Source: JBGVMW01 sp045125095 (lineage in GTDB: Bacteria; Bacillota; Clostridia; Lachnospirales; Lachnospiraceae). Taken from it: a DNA stretch of 38,699 nt. The position numbers were made by a program, and so were the translations under genes. This document shows, piece after piece, positions 21,936-31,037 of the stretch. The DNA lies in contig JBGVMW010000316.1 in assembly GCA_045125095.1 (NCBI GenBank), positions 1 through 38,699 on the forward strand, in the 5' to 3' direction. The notes beneath the pieces were generated by a model. It was given only the letters and a program-made list of their open reading frames with translations. It searched no databases and had not been told where the DNA came from. Numbering within the stretch: the stretch's first letter is position 1; every line of letters starts with the position of its first letter.

Positions 21936-21960
21936 AGTTATTTTTTACTTTTTGACAACG

Positions 21961-21991
21961 CGCCTATTGATTTTTATTAATAGGCGTTTTT
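21961..21991 (+). terminator. Intrinsic terminator after the capsid block
   Basis: CGCCTATT (21961-21968) pairs with AATAGGCG (21979-21986) around a 10-base loop and is followed by TTTTT. It separates the highly expressed capsid genes from the connector and tail genes. Confidence 0.85.
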
Positions 21992-21995
21992 CATA

Positions 21996-22023
21996 TTGAA
22001 ATTTTATTTTTAAGCAGTATTAT
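21996..22023 (+). promoter_or_regulatory. Candidate promoter for connector and tail genes
   Basis: TTGAAA (21996-22001) and TATTAT (22018-22023) are 16 bases apart, immediately after the terminator and before the gene at 22045. It would restart transcription of the tail block. Confidence 0.5.
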
Positions 22024-22044
22024 AAAAGCAGAGGAGTAAAAAAT

Positions 22045-22425
22045 ATGGTTACAGCAGAACAAAGAAGTAAAATCAAACAGTATGTAAATATATTGCTTGG
22101 TAATAATCCTGATGCTGAATTTTCCGGCAAAGATGATTTTGTAATTGATACCGTTATTGATGAATGCTTGGCATTTTGCAACCGTTCTGACATTCCGCAC
22201 GATATGGAACGTGTAGTTGCGCGCATTGCCTCACGTGTTTACAATGACGGACTGGATAAACAGGGCGGAGTTCAACAATATCGTGAATTAGATATGCAAG
22301 TGACATATAATCTTGATGCGGACGCTTTTGGCGAAAAAAATATGTTGCAACGGTGGGTTTCATTATCAACCATAAATGGGAGTTCAAAAAATGAGTGTGA
22401 CAATATTTTGGAACGACATTGCTAA
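22045..22425 (+). CDS. Head-tail connector (gp6-like)
   Basis: This 126-residue helical protein (MVTAEQRSKIKQYVNILLGN, then DTVIDECLAFCNRSDIP) follows the pattern of gp6/YqbG-like head-tail adaptors that sit under the portal. Position after the capsid genes supports this. AGGAG precedes the ATG. The 3' end overlaps the next gene by 35 bases. Confidence 0.75.
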   Translation: MVTAEQRSKIKQYVNILLGNNPDAEFSGKDDFVIDTVIDECLAFCNRSDIPHDMERVVARIASRVYNDGLDKQGGVQQYRELDMQVTYNLDADAFGEKNMLQRWVSLSTINGSSKNECDNILERHC

Positions 22426-22741
22426 AGTTGAACGGCAAACGGTTGTTAATAGCGGTTATTTTAGTAAAGACGTATTAACTACGATTTACAATGACATTCG
22501 TTGTCATTTAGCTGTAAAATCTCGGCTTGTACCTATACGCGACCAAAGGCAGGCAACAGCCATTGATTATGATTATGTTTTATTTTGTTCGCCGCGTTAT
22601 GTGTTTTACTTAAACGATAAAGTAACAATAACGCGACCAAATGGTGAAGTTTTAGAACTATATGCCGGACAAGCGCATAATTACCGTGACACTTGCCAAG
22701 TTGATTTGTCGTTTACACCAATAGCACCTGAGGCGGCATAA
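22391..22741 (+). CDS. Head closure/connector protein
   Basis: This is a 116-residue protein when started at the ATG at 22391 (GGGAG about 8 bases upstream); an ATG at 22376 would add five residues. It starts MSVTIFWNDIAKVERQ and has a beta-rich middle including YVFYLNDKVTITRPNG. Order between the gp6-like adaptor and an HK97 gp10-like protein suggests the neck stopper (SPP1 gp16-like) role. This is inferred mainly from position. Confidence 0.65.
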   Translation: MSVTIFWNDIAKVERQTVVNSGYFSKDVLTTIYNDIRCHLAVKSRLVPIRDQRQATAIDYDYVLFCSPRYVFYLNDKVTITRPNGEVLELYAGQAHNYRDTCQVDLSFTPIAPEAA

Positions 22742-23124
22742 TGTGGGATAATTACAAACAAGCATTAAGAAAACGAAAAGAGCGGTTAAATAAGGCTTGG
22801 GAAGAATTGGGCGATGTTGCTGCTAGTAAATTTGTTAATGAAGCTAAAAATGAAACAACATTACAAAGACTTGTAAAAACCGGTAATTACCGTGGTTTGT
22901 GGACTTCTGATGTTATGAAAAGAGGAAAAGAAACCGTTATAAAATGTATAAATAACGCTGAGTATGCGAGCCATTTGGAATATGGCCACCGCATCGTCAC
23001 GCGCACCGGTAGAGATACCGGACGCAAAACGCAGGGTAGATTTGTCGGGCGCACTGCTATAAAAAGAACACGGCAATATATTGCAGGAACAGTTAAAAAA
23101 CTTATGAGGAAGATATTTGTATGA
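22741..23124 (+). CDS. HK97 gp10-like neck/tail protein
   Basis: This 127-residue protein has the HK97 gp10 pattern: an N-terminal basic helix, a central NYRGLWTSDVMKRG and NAEYASHLEYGHRIVTRTG. The C-terminal half is rich in Arg and Lys. Such proteins sit at the head-tail joint. It overlaps both neighbours by one to four bases. Confidence 0.85.
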   Translation: MWDNYKQALRKRKERLNKAWEELGDVAASKFVNEAKNETTLQRLVKTGNYRGLWTSDVMKRGKETVIKCINNAEYASHLEYGHRIVTRTGRDTGRKTQGRFVGRTAIKRTRQYIAGTVKKLMRKIFV

Positions 23125-23585
23125 GAAATCAACTTGAATTAGCCGAAGCAATACAACGCACATTGGCCGGATTAAAATATAACAGCCAAAACGTTGTTTT
23201 TTTCTTTGGTCGCATTAAAAACGTTCAATATCCGTTTATTGATATTTATTTTCCTACATTTCGCGAAAGCACAGCATCTGCGAATATGTGGAACGACATA
23301 ACAGCAACCGTCTGTATTGAGTTTGCCTATGCAAATGAAACGCAAGACGAAGAACTTTACAATTTTGCCGACAGCATAATAGCACCGTTAAAATCCGGCA
23401 TCAAATATATGCGCGGTGTTAATAACTTCATTATAACGCCAAATGATGATTTTGAGGTTAGAATTGTTGACGGTTATTTGCAAATTGTATTTGATGTTAA
23501 TTACCAAGTTGACACGGCTGTAAAAGTTGCTTATGATAATCTTGATAAAATGGAAAACCTTGATGTTAACATTAAAAAGGAGTAA
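23121..23585 (+). CDS. Tail terminator/completion protein
   Basis: This 154-residue protein lies between the gp10-like gene and the sheath, where tail terminators (XkdJ-like or LIC12616-type) are found. It begins MRNQLELAEAIQRTLAGLKY and contains an ITATVCIEFAYANETQDEEL segment and a beta-rich C-terminal part. It would cap the tail tube. No strong motif, so the call depends on order. Confidence 0.7.
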   Translation: MRNQLELAEAIQRTLAGLKYNSQNVVFFFGRIKNVQYPFIDIYFPTFRESTASANMWNDITATVCIEFAYANETQDEELYNFADSIIAPLKSGIKYMRGVNNFIITPNDDFEVRIVDGYLQIVFDVNYQVDTAVKVAYDNLDKMENLDVNIKKE

Positions 23586-23588
23586 AAA

Positions 23589-24668
23589 ATGGGACAACCT
23601 AGTTTTGTTATTGAATTTACGCGAAAGGCCGTAACAGCTATTTCTCGTTCACAGCAGGGAATCGCTTGTCTTGTTTTAGATGATGAAACAATGACCGGTG
23701 AATCTCTGACTTATTCAAGTTTTGGCGATGTTAAAAGCACTGATTTGTCAGCTACAAACTACAAATTAGTGCAAATGGCATTCTTAGGTAAACCGGCAAA
23801 AGTTATTGTCATTAAGAAGAAGTCAGATATTGCCGACACTGTTGCTGTATTAAAACGCACGAAGTTTAATTATCTTGCGATGCCGTCAGCAGTTGCCGCC
23901 GACATTACCGCAATTAAATCAATGCTTGATACACAGCGCGAAGCTCTTAACGGTTTTGGTAAAGCTGTGTTTTATGATCCGACTGTCGGTTCAGATGACC
24001 AAAGAATTATTGAATTGTCCGGTTGCGACAGTTTAAGTTTGAACTTTACCGGAACGGCTGAAACATACACAGGCGCACAATATACTTGTCGTATTGCCGG
24101 TATTTTGGCAGGCTTGCCGGATACCGTGGCGGCAACATATACAAATTTGCCTGAAATCGTTTCTTGCGATGTTGCGGCTGATCCTGACGATGAGGCTGAC
24201 ACCGGCCATATTTGCATTCTTTACGAATTTGGCGAATATAAACTTGGTCGCGCGGTTAATAGTTTGGTAACATTAACTGACGGTATTTCGGCAGACTTTA
24301 AGAAAATCCGTATTGTTTCAACAATGGATTTAATCGCTGAAGATATTGTTACGACATTCCGCAACAGCTATGTTGGTAAATATGTAAACTCGTATCAAAA
24401 CAAATTAAGATTTTGCGGTGCGGTTAATTCGTATTTGAAATCATTACAACCGAATTTGCTTGATGAAAATATGCGCAATGAAGTTTGGGTTTCTTATGCT
24501 AAAAATAAAGCATATTTGGAAGCACAGGGCATTGATACAAGCGACTTATCAGAACAACAAATTATTCAATACAACACCGGAAGTTATGTCGGTCTTGACG
24601 GCACAGCAGCTCCGACTGATGTTATGGAAGATTTGGAACTTGACGTTAACTTATTTGAGGAGATGTAA
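23589..24668 (+). CDS. xkdK: Tail sheath protein (XkdK-like)
   Basis: This 359-residue protein forms the contractile sheath. It has the family N terminus (MGQPSFVIEFTRKAVTAISR), variable middle domains, and a C-terminal sheath fold with KKIRIVSTMDLIAEDIVTTF and FRNSYVGKYVNSYQNKL. It is followed by an XkdM-type tube gene, the standard order in PBSX-like myophages. AAGGAG precedes the ATG. Confidence 0.92.
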   Translation: MGQPSFVIEFTRKAVTAISRSQQGIACLVLDDETMTGESLTYSSFGDVKSTDLSATNYKLVQMAFLGKPAKVIVIKKKSDIADTVAVLKRTKFNYLAMPSAVAADITAIKSMLDTQREALNGFGKAVFYDPTVGSDDQRIIELSGCDSLSLNFTGTAETYTGAQYTCRIAGILAGLPDTVAATYTNLPEIVSCDVAADPDDEADTGHICILYEFGEYKLGRAVNSLVTLTDGISADFKKIRIVSTMDLIAEDIVTTFRNSYVGKYVNSYQNKLRFCGAVNSYLKSLQPNLLDENMRNEVWVSYAKNKAYLEAQGIDTSDLSEQQIIQYNTGSYVGLDGTAAPTDVMEDLELDVNLFEEM

Positions 24669-24670
24669 TA

Positions 24671-25105
24671 ATGGAAAGACAACCGTTAGTTGGCACTTGG
24701 GGCCGCGTTTGGCTTGACGGCGAAGAAGTTGCAAAACTTCAATCAATCACAGCCAACGTAACAAATAACTTTGAAGATTATTACGAGGGCGCAGATGTCC
24801 AACGTGTAAAGGTATCGCAACAGGGTAGCGGCACGCTAACACTGCAAGAAGTTTATAACACCGCCGCGCATTTGCTTGAAAGATATTTAGCAAAAGGCGA
24901 GGAACCGCATTTTGTGATTGAAACAAACTTATCCGACCCGTCTGCGTATAATTCGCAACAGGAAGCATACACAATCAATCACGTTTCTTTTGATAGTATT
25001 CCGTTTTTGAATTTATCAAAAGGCGCGGTTGTTACGCGTGAATTAAACTTTGCTTTTCCGCCGTCAAAGGTGCAGAAAAACGCCGAAGTATTTCCGGAGG
25101 ACTAA
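24671..25105 (+). CDS. xkdM: Tail tube protein (XkdM-like)
   Basis: This 144-residue inner tube protein shows the XkdM signature near the N terminus (GTWGRVWLDGEEVAKLQSIT) and the tube-fold segment VKVSQQGSGTLTLQEVY. It polymerises inside the sheath. It directly follows the sheath gene. Confidence 0.93.
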   Translation: MERQPLVGTWGRVWLDGEEVAKLQSITANVTNNFEDYYEGADVQRVKVSQQGSGTLTLQEVYNTAAHLLERYLAKGEEPHFVIETNLSDPSAYNSQQEAYTINHVSFDSIPFLNLSKGAVVTRELNFAFPPSKVQKNAEVFPED

Positions 25106-25108
25106 TAT

Positions 25109-25498
25109 ATGGAAAACTTGGATAAATATCTGAAAAAGATTGAGGAAAACGTTAATTATAAAACGTCAGAATATGAAATCAAACTTGCCAGCTTTGATGA
25201 ACCGATGAAAATTCGCACACTGACACTATCTGAAAAAAGAGATTGGCAAAACAGTGTGCCGGTTGCAGGTATTAAAACGGTTGGCGATGTTACGCAAAAC
25301 AAAACAATGCGCAAAATTATTTATGATGTATTGAATTTGAAAGAAATTGCAGTAGCCGCCAAAGAAAAAGGTTTAATTAACTCATATTATGACGTTATTG
25401 ATTATCTGTTTACTGTTGAAGATTTTGTTGATATTGTCCGTAGTATTTCGGATCATAACGATGGCGAGCAAGACGGGGTAAATGACCTAAAAAACTGA
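25109..25498 (+). CDS. xkdN: Tail assembly chaperone, frame-0 product (XkdN-like)
   Basis: This 129-residue protein (MENLDKYLKKIEENVNYKTS, with LTLSEKRDWQNSVPVAGIKT) is the XkdN-type chaperone that coats the tape measure during tail assembly. Its last sense codons form the slippery heptamer A AAA AAC, so a fraction of ribosomes should shift to make a longer fusion. Termination is at TGA 25496-25498. Confidence 0.9.
   Translation: MENLDKYLKKIEENVNYKTSEYEIKLASFDEPMKIRTLTLSEKRDWQNSVPVAGIKTVGDVTQNKTMRKIIYDVLNLKEIAVAAKEKGLINSYYDVIDYLFTVEDFVDIVRSISDHNDGEQDGVNDLKN
25489..25495 (+). promoter_or_regulatory. Programmed -1 frameshift slippery site A AAA AAC
   Basis: The heptamer sits in the right phase (codons AAA AAC) directly before the TGA stop. 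Shifting back one base continues into CTG ATA GAT and a 53-codon open frame. Confidence 0.85.
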
Positions 25499-25656
25499 TA
25501 GATAAGGACACGAGGCTTTATCTTGTGTCCTATTATCTTGAAAAGGGAATTGAGCCTGAAAAGATATTAAATTTAACAAACCGAGAACGTGATTTTTATT
25601 TAGCAAGTGCGTTATTTTGGGCGGAATTGAGGAATAAAGGAAATGGCAAAGTTTGA
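25496..25656 (+). CDS. Tail chaperone extension made by -1 frameshift (T part)
   Basis: The -1 frame continues 53 residues past the slip (LIDKDTRLYLVSYYLEKG and IEPEKILNLTNRERDFYLAS) to TGA at 25654-25656, overlapping the tape measure start by 14 bases. It has no start codon of its own, so it is read only as a fusion of about 182 residues. This matches the second chaperone frame seen between tube and tape measure genes in most myophages and siphophages. Confidence 0.82.
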
Positions 25657-26959
25657 AGATGAATTACTATTAAAAGACAGCGCATCCGACAAACTCGATA
25701 AAATTGCCGGTAAAATGTCCGGTTTGTCTTCTAAGGGTGAAAAACTTAAAAACGTATTTAGTAAAATTTCCGGCGGTCTAGGCACTGCCGGAAAATCTGC
25801 TGCATCTTTAGCCGGTAAATTAGCGAAAGTTGGTTTATCTGCCGCAGGTATAAGTGTTACGTCTATTAGTGCATTAGCTTTAGCTTGTTCACAGGCCGCA
25901 AGAGATGCGGAAGAATTAAATGCAACAATGGATTTATTGACCGGTTCTTCTGAAAAGTCTAAAAAGGTTTTTGACGATTTAGATAAAGAAGTTGGTTTAT
26001 TTTCAAGAAATACTTTGCGTGATTTATCTGTTCAGATGCTTGATAACGGCATAAGCACTGAAAAACTTATACCAACACTTAGAATGCTTGAGGGTTTTTC
26101 AATGGGAAGTGCTGACAATTTGCAAAAACTAACAAATGAATTAACAAAAGTTTCATCAACAGGCAGAGTGACAGCACAATCATTAAAAGCGTTATCTGCA
26201 ATTGGCATTGACGGTCAAAAAGAAATGCAAAAACAGTTAGGTGTTACACCAAAACTGTTTCATAAGTTATTATCTGCCGGTCGTATTACGTTTACCGATT
26301 ACGAAAAACTATTGACACGTGTTTATAACATCACCGATAAATATAATCAATCAATGGAAAAAATGGCAAACACGATAAACGGCAAATTTGATATTGTTCA
26401 TAATAAACTAGGAATTGTTGGCGATAGATTAAAAGAAAGTTTAGGTAAAATCGCTTTACCTTATCTTGAAAAAATAGCAACAAAAATGTCAGAATGGGCT
26501 GACAAATTAAATAATTTACCTATTGAAAAAGTAGAAAATTTAAAAGAAGTTTTAAACGCTGTAAAAGTTATATTTGAGGGGATTTGGTTTGTAATTGAAA
26601 AAATAGTTGATGCTTTAGGTGGTCTTTATAATGTTGCTAAAAAAGTTTCAGAAGTTGTGACCGGTAAATTTTTAGATTGGTTTAGCGATGATATCAAAAC
26701 ACCTAAAATTATTCCAATGAATAGTGGCGAAACGGCAAACGAATATTTAAATCGAATAGGAAAAAGTAGTTCATCGTTAAGTGCAATAACAAATGCTATT
26801 TCTTCAGGTGCTTCACAGGCTAACGGAAATACAACAAATATGACTAACACGTTTAACATTAACGGCACGGTCCGAGAGGAAGCCGACATCGGTCGTATTG
26901 GTCGCGCAATTGCTGATAGTTTGGAAATGAAATTTAATAATATGGGAGTGGCGTTCTAA
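25643..26959 (+). CDS. Tape measure protein
   Basis: This 438-residue protein sets tail length and helps DNA entry. It has a helical, Lys-rich N terminus (MAKFEDELLLKDSASDKLDK), a Gly/Ala-rich hydrophobic stretch (SAASLAGKLAKVGLSAAGIS), the tape-measure motif LNATMDLLTGSSEKSKK, further coiled coil and a C-terminal short domain. It is short for a tape measure, which predicts a short tail of roughly 65 nm at 1.5 angstrom per residue. Right after the frameshifting chaperones. Confidence 0.9.
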   Translation: MAKFEDELLLKDSASDKLDKIAGKMSGLSSKGEKLKNVFSKISGGLGTAGKSAASLAGKLAKVGLSAAGISVTSISALALACSQAARDAEELNATMDLLTGSSEKSKKVFDDLDKEVGLFSRNTLRDLSVQMLDNGISTEKLIPTLRMLEGFSMGSADNLQKLTNELTKVSSTGRVTAQSLKALSAIGIDGQKEMQKQLGVTPKLFHKLLSAGRITFTDYEKLLTRVYNITDKYNQSMEKMANTINGKFDIVHNKLGIVGDRLKESLGKIALPYLEKIATKMSEWADKLNNLPIEKVENLKEVLNAVKVIFEGIWFVIEKIVDALGGLYNVAKKVSEVVTGKFLDWFSDDIKTPKIIPMNSGETANEYLNRIGKSSSSLSAITNAISSGASQANGNTTNMTNTFNINGTVREEADIGRIGRAIADSLEMKFNNMGVAF

Positions 26960-27624
26960 TGGCTAACAGATTGACGGTTTATTTTTACAACCAAACGCGA
27001 GGTGAGATTTTAACACTTCCGATAAATCCTAGTTCAATAACGATGCCGCAAGAACTGAATGTTGAACGCTATAATGTTATTGATTACGGCGAAATAGCTA
27101 TTTTCGGCAATAGACGGTTAAAAACAATCTCAATAAACAGCATTTTTCTTGATGATAATGCCGGTAGCATTTTAACGACAACATATACAAATCTTTTGAC
27201 CGGTGTTATTAACAATTTAATTACAAAGCAAAGCACTATTAGCAAATTACAATCTTGGCAGGAAGATAAGGATTTAATCCGCGTTGTAATATCTGACCAC
27301 TTTAATGAATTGATGAAAATATCACGGTTTGAGCCGGTTATTTCGGAAAGCACAAAAGTAATTCATTATCAGATAGATTTTGTTGAATATCGCGACCCAA
27401 TTAAAGACACTTCCGGCGGTTCTATATTATCAATTTTAGCAAGTGGCTTAGTTTCACGCAATGCAATTAGAACGCTTGCAAGCACTATTACAGCAAAGGC
27501 AAGTGATGACCTTTATTCTATTGCAACACGTTATACCGGCGATAGCGCAAACTGGACAACTATTGCCGAGAAAAACGGTTTAAGCATTGACAGCGATATT
27601 GTTGGAAAGGTTTTGCGCTTATGA
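26959..27624 (+). CDS. xkdP: LysM-containing baseplate/tail protein (XkdP-like)
   Basis: This 221-residue protein has an N-terminal domain with TLPINPSSITMPQELNVERY, typical of XkdP-type proteins, and a C-terminal LysM-like motif (SDDLYSIATRYTGDSANWTT, IAEKNGL). LysM binds peptidoglycan, so it may anchor the tail during cell wall penetration. Overlaps with neighbours show operon coupling. Confidence 0.9.
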   Translation: MANRLTVYFYNQTRGEILTLPINPSSITMPQELNVERYNVIDYGEIAIFGNRRLKTISINSIFLDDNAGSILTTTYTNLLTGVINNLITKQSTISKLQSWQEDKDLIRVVISDHFNELMKISRFEPVISESTKVIHYQIDFVEYRDPIKDTSGGSILSILASGLVSRNAIRTLASTITAKASDDLYSIATRYTGDSANWTTIAEKNGLSIDSDIVGKVLRL

Positions 27625-28514
27625 GGATTTTAGCAAATGACAATGAGATAAAAACAAAAATCTTTATTCGGTGGGCGGGTGATTATAAACAGGCCGCACG
27701 AAGTTTGTCTTTTGCTTATTTACCTATGGAAAAAAGTTGCCGCGTTGGCGATAAAGTTGTTATGTATGACGATGACGGTGTGCTTGTTTTTACCGGAATG
27801 TGTATAAATGCTTATTATAACACATCGCAAAAACTTTATAACGTTGATTGCGTTGATGTTCTTTATAATATGTTAAGAAGTAAAGCATTCGGCCGTTTTA
27901 TCGGCACATCAGCCGAAATATGCAAAAAAGTATGCGATATATTTAACCTTAATTCTGAAATAAATTATTCCGGTCAAAGTCAACAGTTAATTGCCACCGG
28001 TGATTTAACTTATTATGATGTTATGGCAAAGGTACTTAGACGAGATATAAATAATGAATATTTTTGCATTAGTACGCGTGGCAATAAAGTTTATTTGGAT
28101 ACTTTAAACAATTCTAATGCTGTTTCGTTATTAACAAGTCAAACAAATATTCGCGAGGCCGATTATTCAGAAGATATACACAATATGATAAATAAAATTG
28201 CTGTTTTAGATGATTTTGGTGCAGTGGTTTCAACAAAACAAAGTAATGAAGATTTATCAAAATTTGGAATGATGCAACAGATTGTTACCGAGCAATATAC
28301 CGAAGATTTTAAATTAGCTATGCCGGAATTACACGGCATTGATTATACCGCCAACGTAACAATAGACGGTGACAATAAATGTATTGCCGGTAAAAGCGTA
28401 ATAATTAACGAACCACACACAGGATTCAACGGAAAATTTTTTATTTTGAACGATGAACACGTTTGGTCGGAAAATGATTATTACACAAGATTAGGAGTTT
28501 TGTATAATGTCTAA
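27621..28514 (+). CDS. xkdQ: Baseplate hub protein (XkdQ/gpD-like)
   Basis: This 297-residue protein has the XkdQ pattern: an N-terminal domain with YLPMEKSCRVGDKVVMYDDD, then VDCVDVLYNMLRSKAFGRF, and a C-terminal beta barrel with VIINEPHTGFNGKFFILND. It is the likely hub that joins tube and central spike. It follows the LysM protein as in PBSX. Confidence 0.87.
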   Translation: MRILANDNEIKTKIFIRWAGDYKQAARSLSFAYLPMEKSCRVGDKVVMYDDDGVLVFTGMCINAYYNTSQKLYNVDCVDVLYNMLRSKAFGRFIGTSAEICKKVCDIFNLNSEINYSGQSQQLIATGDLTYYDVMAKVLRRDINNEYFCISTRGNKVYLDTLNNSNAVSLLTSQTNIREADYSEDIHNMINKIAVLDDFGAVVSTKQSNEDLSKFGMMQQIVTEQYTEDFKLAMPELHGIDYTANVTIDGDNKCIAGKSVIINEPHTGFNGKFFILNDEHVWSENDYYTRLGVLYNV

Positions 28515-28983
28515 GGGTAAAGACTGGGGAGATGTTTTATTTCAAGCAATAGGTGCGCAGATCCGCGACCAAATGGCACGGCAGGGTTATGTTAATGTCG
28601 GCGTGGTAAAGTCACTAAATCCGTTGACGGTTACTTATTTAAAGGTTGATTTTTCAACTGCTAATGATACGCTTTATTGTAGCAACTTATTACTTGATGA
28701 AAATATAGACCTTGATGTTGATACTGCTATGGCTTCCGCACAAAATATAATTGAGATGACACCACAGCCATTAATAACGTTAGATCCTAGAACATCTGGC
28801 GAATATACAGCAATAATAAACGGCACAATACCGAATTTTATTAAAGATTTTTATAATTATTTCAAAGCGTGGCACAATAGATTTATTTTGCACGTTGGTG
28901 ATCTAGTAGCCGTTCAGAAAGTCGGTGAAAACAAAATATTAGTTGTATCAAAAATCAATTTAATAGAGGGTAACGCACAATGA
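28507..28983 (+). CDS. xkdR: Baseplate protein (XkdR/DUF2577-like)
   Basis: This 158-residue protein starts with a helix (DVLFQAIGAQIRDQMARQGY) and has an OB-like beta barrel ending VGDLVAVQKVGENKILVVSK, which is the pattern of the DUF2577 family. Order between XkdQ-like and XkdS-like genes supports it. It probably forms part of the central spike or hub. Confidence 0.85.
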   Translation: MSKGKDWGDVLFQAIGAQIRDQMARQGYVNVGVVKSLNPLTVTYLKVDFSTANDTLYCSNLLLDENIDLDVDTAMASAQNIIEMTPQPLITLDPRTSGEYTAIINGTIPNFIKDFYNYFKAWHNRFILHVGDLVAVQKVGENKILVVSKINLIEGNAQ

Positions 28984-29447
28984 CAGATTTTCCATATATA
29001 CCGGACACATTAACGATTGACACGGCCGAAACACTAGAACAGATGAAAAGTGCGGCCGAATTACCGTTATTCAAAGAATATGCCGTTGATTGGGATAATA
29101 ATACACTTTTATTAAAAGACGGTCGGCCTTATCTGATAACCGGAAACGAAGCATTAAAAGTTTGGATTTATAAGGCACTGCATCCACAAACACAGCTTTT
29201 TAAATATAATGCTTATTCTGATAATTACGGTAATGAGTTTATGAATTTAATATCACGGTTTGTAAATACTGATACTAAACGTGCTGAATTGCAAAGAATT
29301 ATAACAGAGGCATTACTTGTTAATCCGTATATTTTAAGTTTATCAGATTTTAAGTTTTTGCAAGTAGGTAGTAAAATGACTATTGAATTTACCGCGCAAA
29401 CCGTTTATGGTAAATTAGATTATACACAAACGCAGGGGGTTGAATAA
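28980..29447 (+). CDS. xkdS: Baseplate protein (XkdS/gp25-like, DUF2634)
   Basis: This 155-residue protein contains YAVDWDNNTLLLKDGRPYLI and GNEALKVWIYKALHPQ, the DUF2634/gp25-like fold that connects hub and wedge and starts sheath assembly. Its ATG overlaps the upstream stop by 4 bases and its stop the next start by one base. Confidence 0.9.
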   Translation: MTDFPYIPDTLTIDTAETLEQMKSAAELPLFKEYAVDWDNNTLLLKDGRPYLITGNEALKVWIYKALHPQTQLFKYNAYSDNYGNEFMNLISRFVNTDTKRAELQRIITEALLVNPYILSLSDFKFLQVGSKMTIEFTAQTVYGKLDYTQTQGVE

Positions 29448-30490
29448 TGAGTAGTAAAGATGATTATGTTGCTGCAATGAATGCTGAGTTGCAACTTGGT
29501 GAAAATAAAACCGAAGGCACTTTTGGACAGGATATTATAAACGCCGTTGGGTATGAAATGGCGGTGCAAAAAGACACTCAAATTGATACACTACTTGACC
29601 GTGCGTTTGTTACAACGGCAACCGGTAATGATTTGGATTTATGCGGTGCCGATGCAGGATTACCACGAAAGGAAGCAACAAAATCGCAAGTTTTAGTCAG
29701 AGTATCTGGTTTAGAAGATCAAGTTGTCACAACATCGGTTAAAATAAGCAAAGGCGATTTAGTATTTACATCTTTGGAAACAAAATCAATTCCGGCCGCC
29801 GGTTATGTTGATGTTTATTTCCAATGCGAAACCGCCGGTTTAATAGGTAATGTTGCGGCTGATACCGTTTTTGATTTTGAGGGTAATTATTACGGCTTAA
29901 ATTCTGCTGTTGCAGTTAGTAAAGGTGTTGGCGGTTCAGATAGAGAAGATGACGAAAGCTATCGCCAAAGAATTTTATATAAAATTCAAAACGAAGCAAG
30001 TTCAGGAAACGTAGCACATTATAAACAATGGGCAGAAAGCGTTGACGGTGTTGCGAGTGCTTTGGTTGTGCCTTTATGGAACGGAAACGGCACAGTTAAG
30101 GTTTTAATTTCAACGCCGGATAAATCAAATCCGACTCAATTATTGCTTGACAAAGTTGCGGCATATATTGAAACGCAAAGGCCAATTGGCGCAACTGTTA
30201 CGGTTGATGCAATAGATTATGTTGATATTAACGTTAACGCGGTTGTTTCATTAAGTGATATTGGTAGTATTTCAAATGTTACCGAAAAATTTAACGCAGC
30301 GTTAGCTCAATATTTATCCACATATGGACTTGTGACAGTTTCTTATTTGCGAATTGCTGACTTGTTATTGCAATGCACCGGTGTTTTAGATGTTCAAAGC
30401 TATACGTTAAACGGCGGCGTTCAGTCAATAACATTAACAGCAACACAAATGGCGCGTGTTGGCACAACAACAATAACTGAGGGCGCATAA
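29447..30490 (+). CDS. xkdT: Baseplate J-like wedge protein (XkdT-like)
   Basis: This 347-residue protein shows the gpJ hallmark GVGGSDREDDESYRQRILYK and, before it, the GAAD-like LDLCGADAGLPRKEAT. It is the core of the baseplate wedge in Mu, P2 and PBSX types. It is followed by an XkdU-like gene as expected. Confidence 0.93.
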   Translation: MSSKDDYVAAMNAELQLGENKTEGTFGQDIINAVGYEMAVQKDTQIDTLLDRAFVTTATGNDLDLCGADAGLPRKEATKSQVLVRVSGLEDQVVTTSVKISKGDLVFTSLETKSIPAAGYVDVYFQCETAGLIGNVAADTVFDFEGNYYGLNSAVAVSKGVGGSDREDDESYRQRILYKIQNEASSGNVAHYKQWAESVDGVASALVVPLWNGNGTVKVLISTPDKSNPTQLLLDKVAAYIETQRPIGATVTVDAIDYVDINVNAVVSLSDIGSISNVTEKFNAALAQYLSTYGLVTVSYLRIADLLLQCTGVLDVQSYTLNGGVQSITLTATQMARVGTTTITEGA

Positions 30491-30491
30491 T

Positions 30492-31037
30492 ATGGAAATA
30501 AAAAGCAAATTAAAAACAGATATTCCGCAAATGGTTTACAGTGTCAGACAGATTAAAGATTTAATTGACGCTATACAGCCGGAAATTGACCGCACAAACG
30601 CTTATTTGTATCAGTTGCGCAGTGATTTGCATATTTCAACAACAACGATTATAGAGCAGTTTGAGCGCGATTACGGCATAACACCTGACGATAGCAAAAC
30701 ACTCGAAGAAAGAATTGCGGCAGTTTTAGAAAAGAAAAATAATAAAATTGTTTTTACAGAAGAAAGATTGCACCAGTTAATAAACGATAATTACGGCAAT
30801 GATTATGAAATAATAGAAAATTGGGCAAATTATGCTTTTACAATTATTCTTGAAGATGCGGAAAAAAATATTGTTCAATTAAAACGCGCACTTGAAAAAG
30901 CAAAACCGGCGCATTTATACGCGTTATTAGCTTTGCTTTTGGGGGTTGATAAAATAATTATAAACGACCAAACAATTATTATATCTGATTTGGTTAGACG
31001 ATGCGGAACATTTAACACGGGGGTTAATCCATTATGA
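30492..31037 (+). CDS. xkdU: Baseplate wedge/tail protein (XkdU, DUF2313-like)
   Basis: This 181-residue protein contains DLIDAIQPEIDRTNAYLYQL and DDSKTLEERIAAVLEKKNNK, a pattern of the DUF2313/YmfQ family that pairs with gpJ-like proteins. It links the wedge to the fibre network. Confidence 0.87.
   Translation: MEIKSKLKTDIPQMVYSVRQIKDLIDAIQPEIDRTNAYLYQLRSDLHISTTTIIEQFERDYGITPDDSKTLEERIAAVLEKKNNKIVFTEERLHQLINDNYGNDYEIIENWANYAFTIILEDAEKNIVQLKRALEKAKPAHLYALLALLLGVDKIIINDQTIIISDLVRRCGTFNTGVNPL

Noticed and set aside
21952..21980. TTGACA-17-TATTAA promoter overlapping the terminator hairpin
   Set aside because: The -10 box is formed by loop bases of a clear terminator and a better candidate lies just downstream at 21996-22023.
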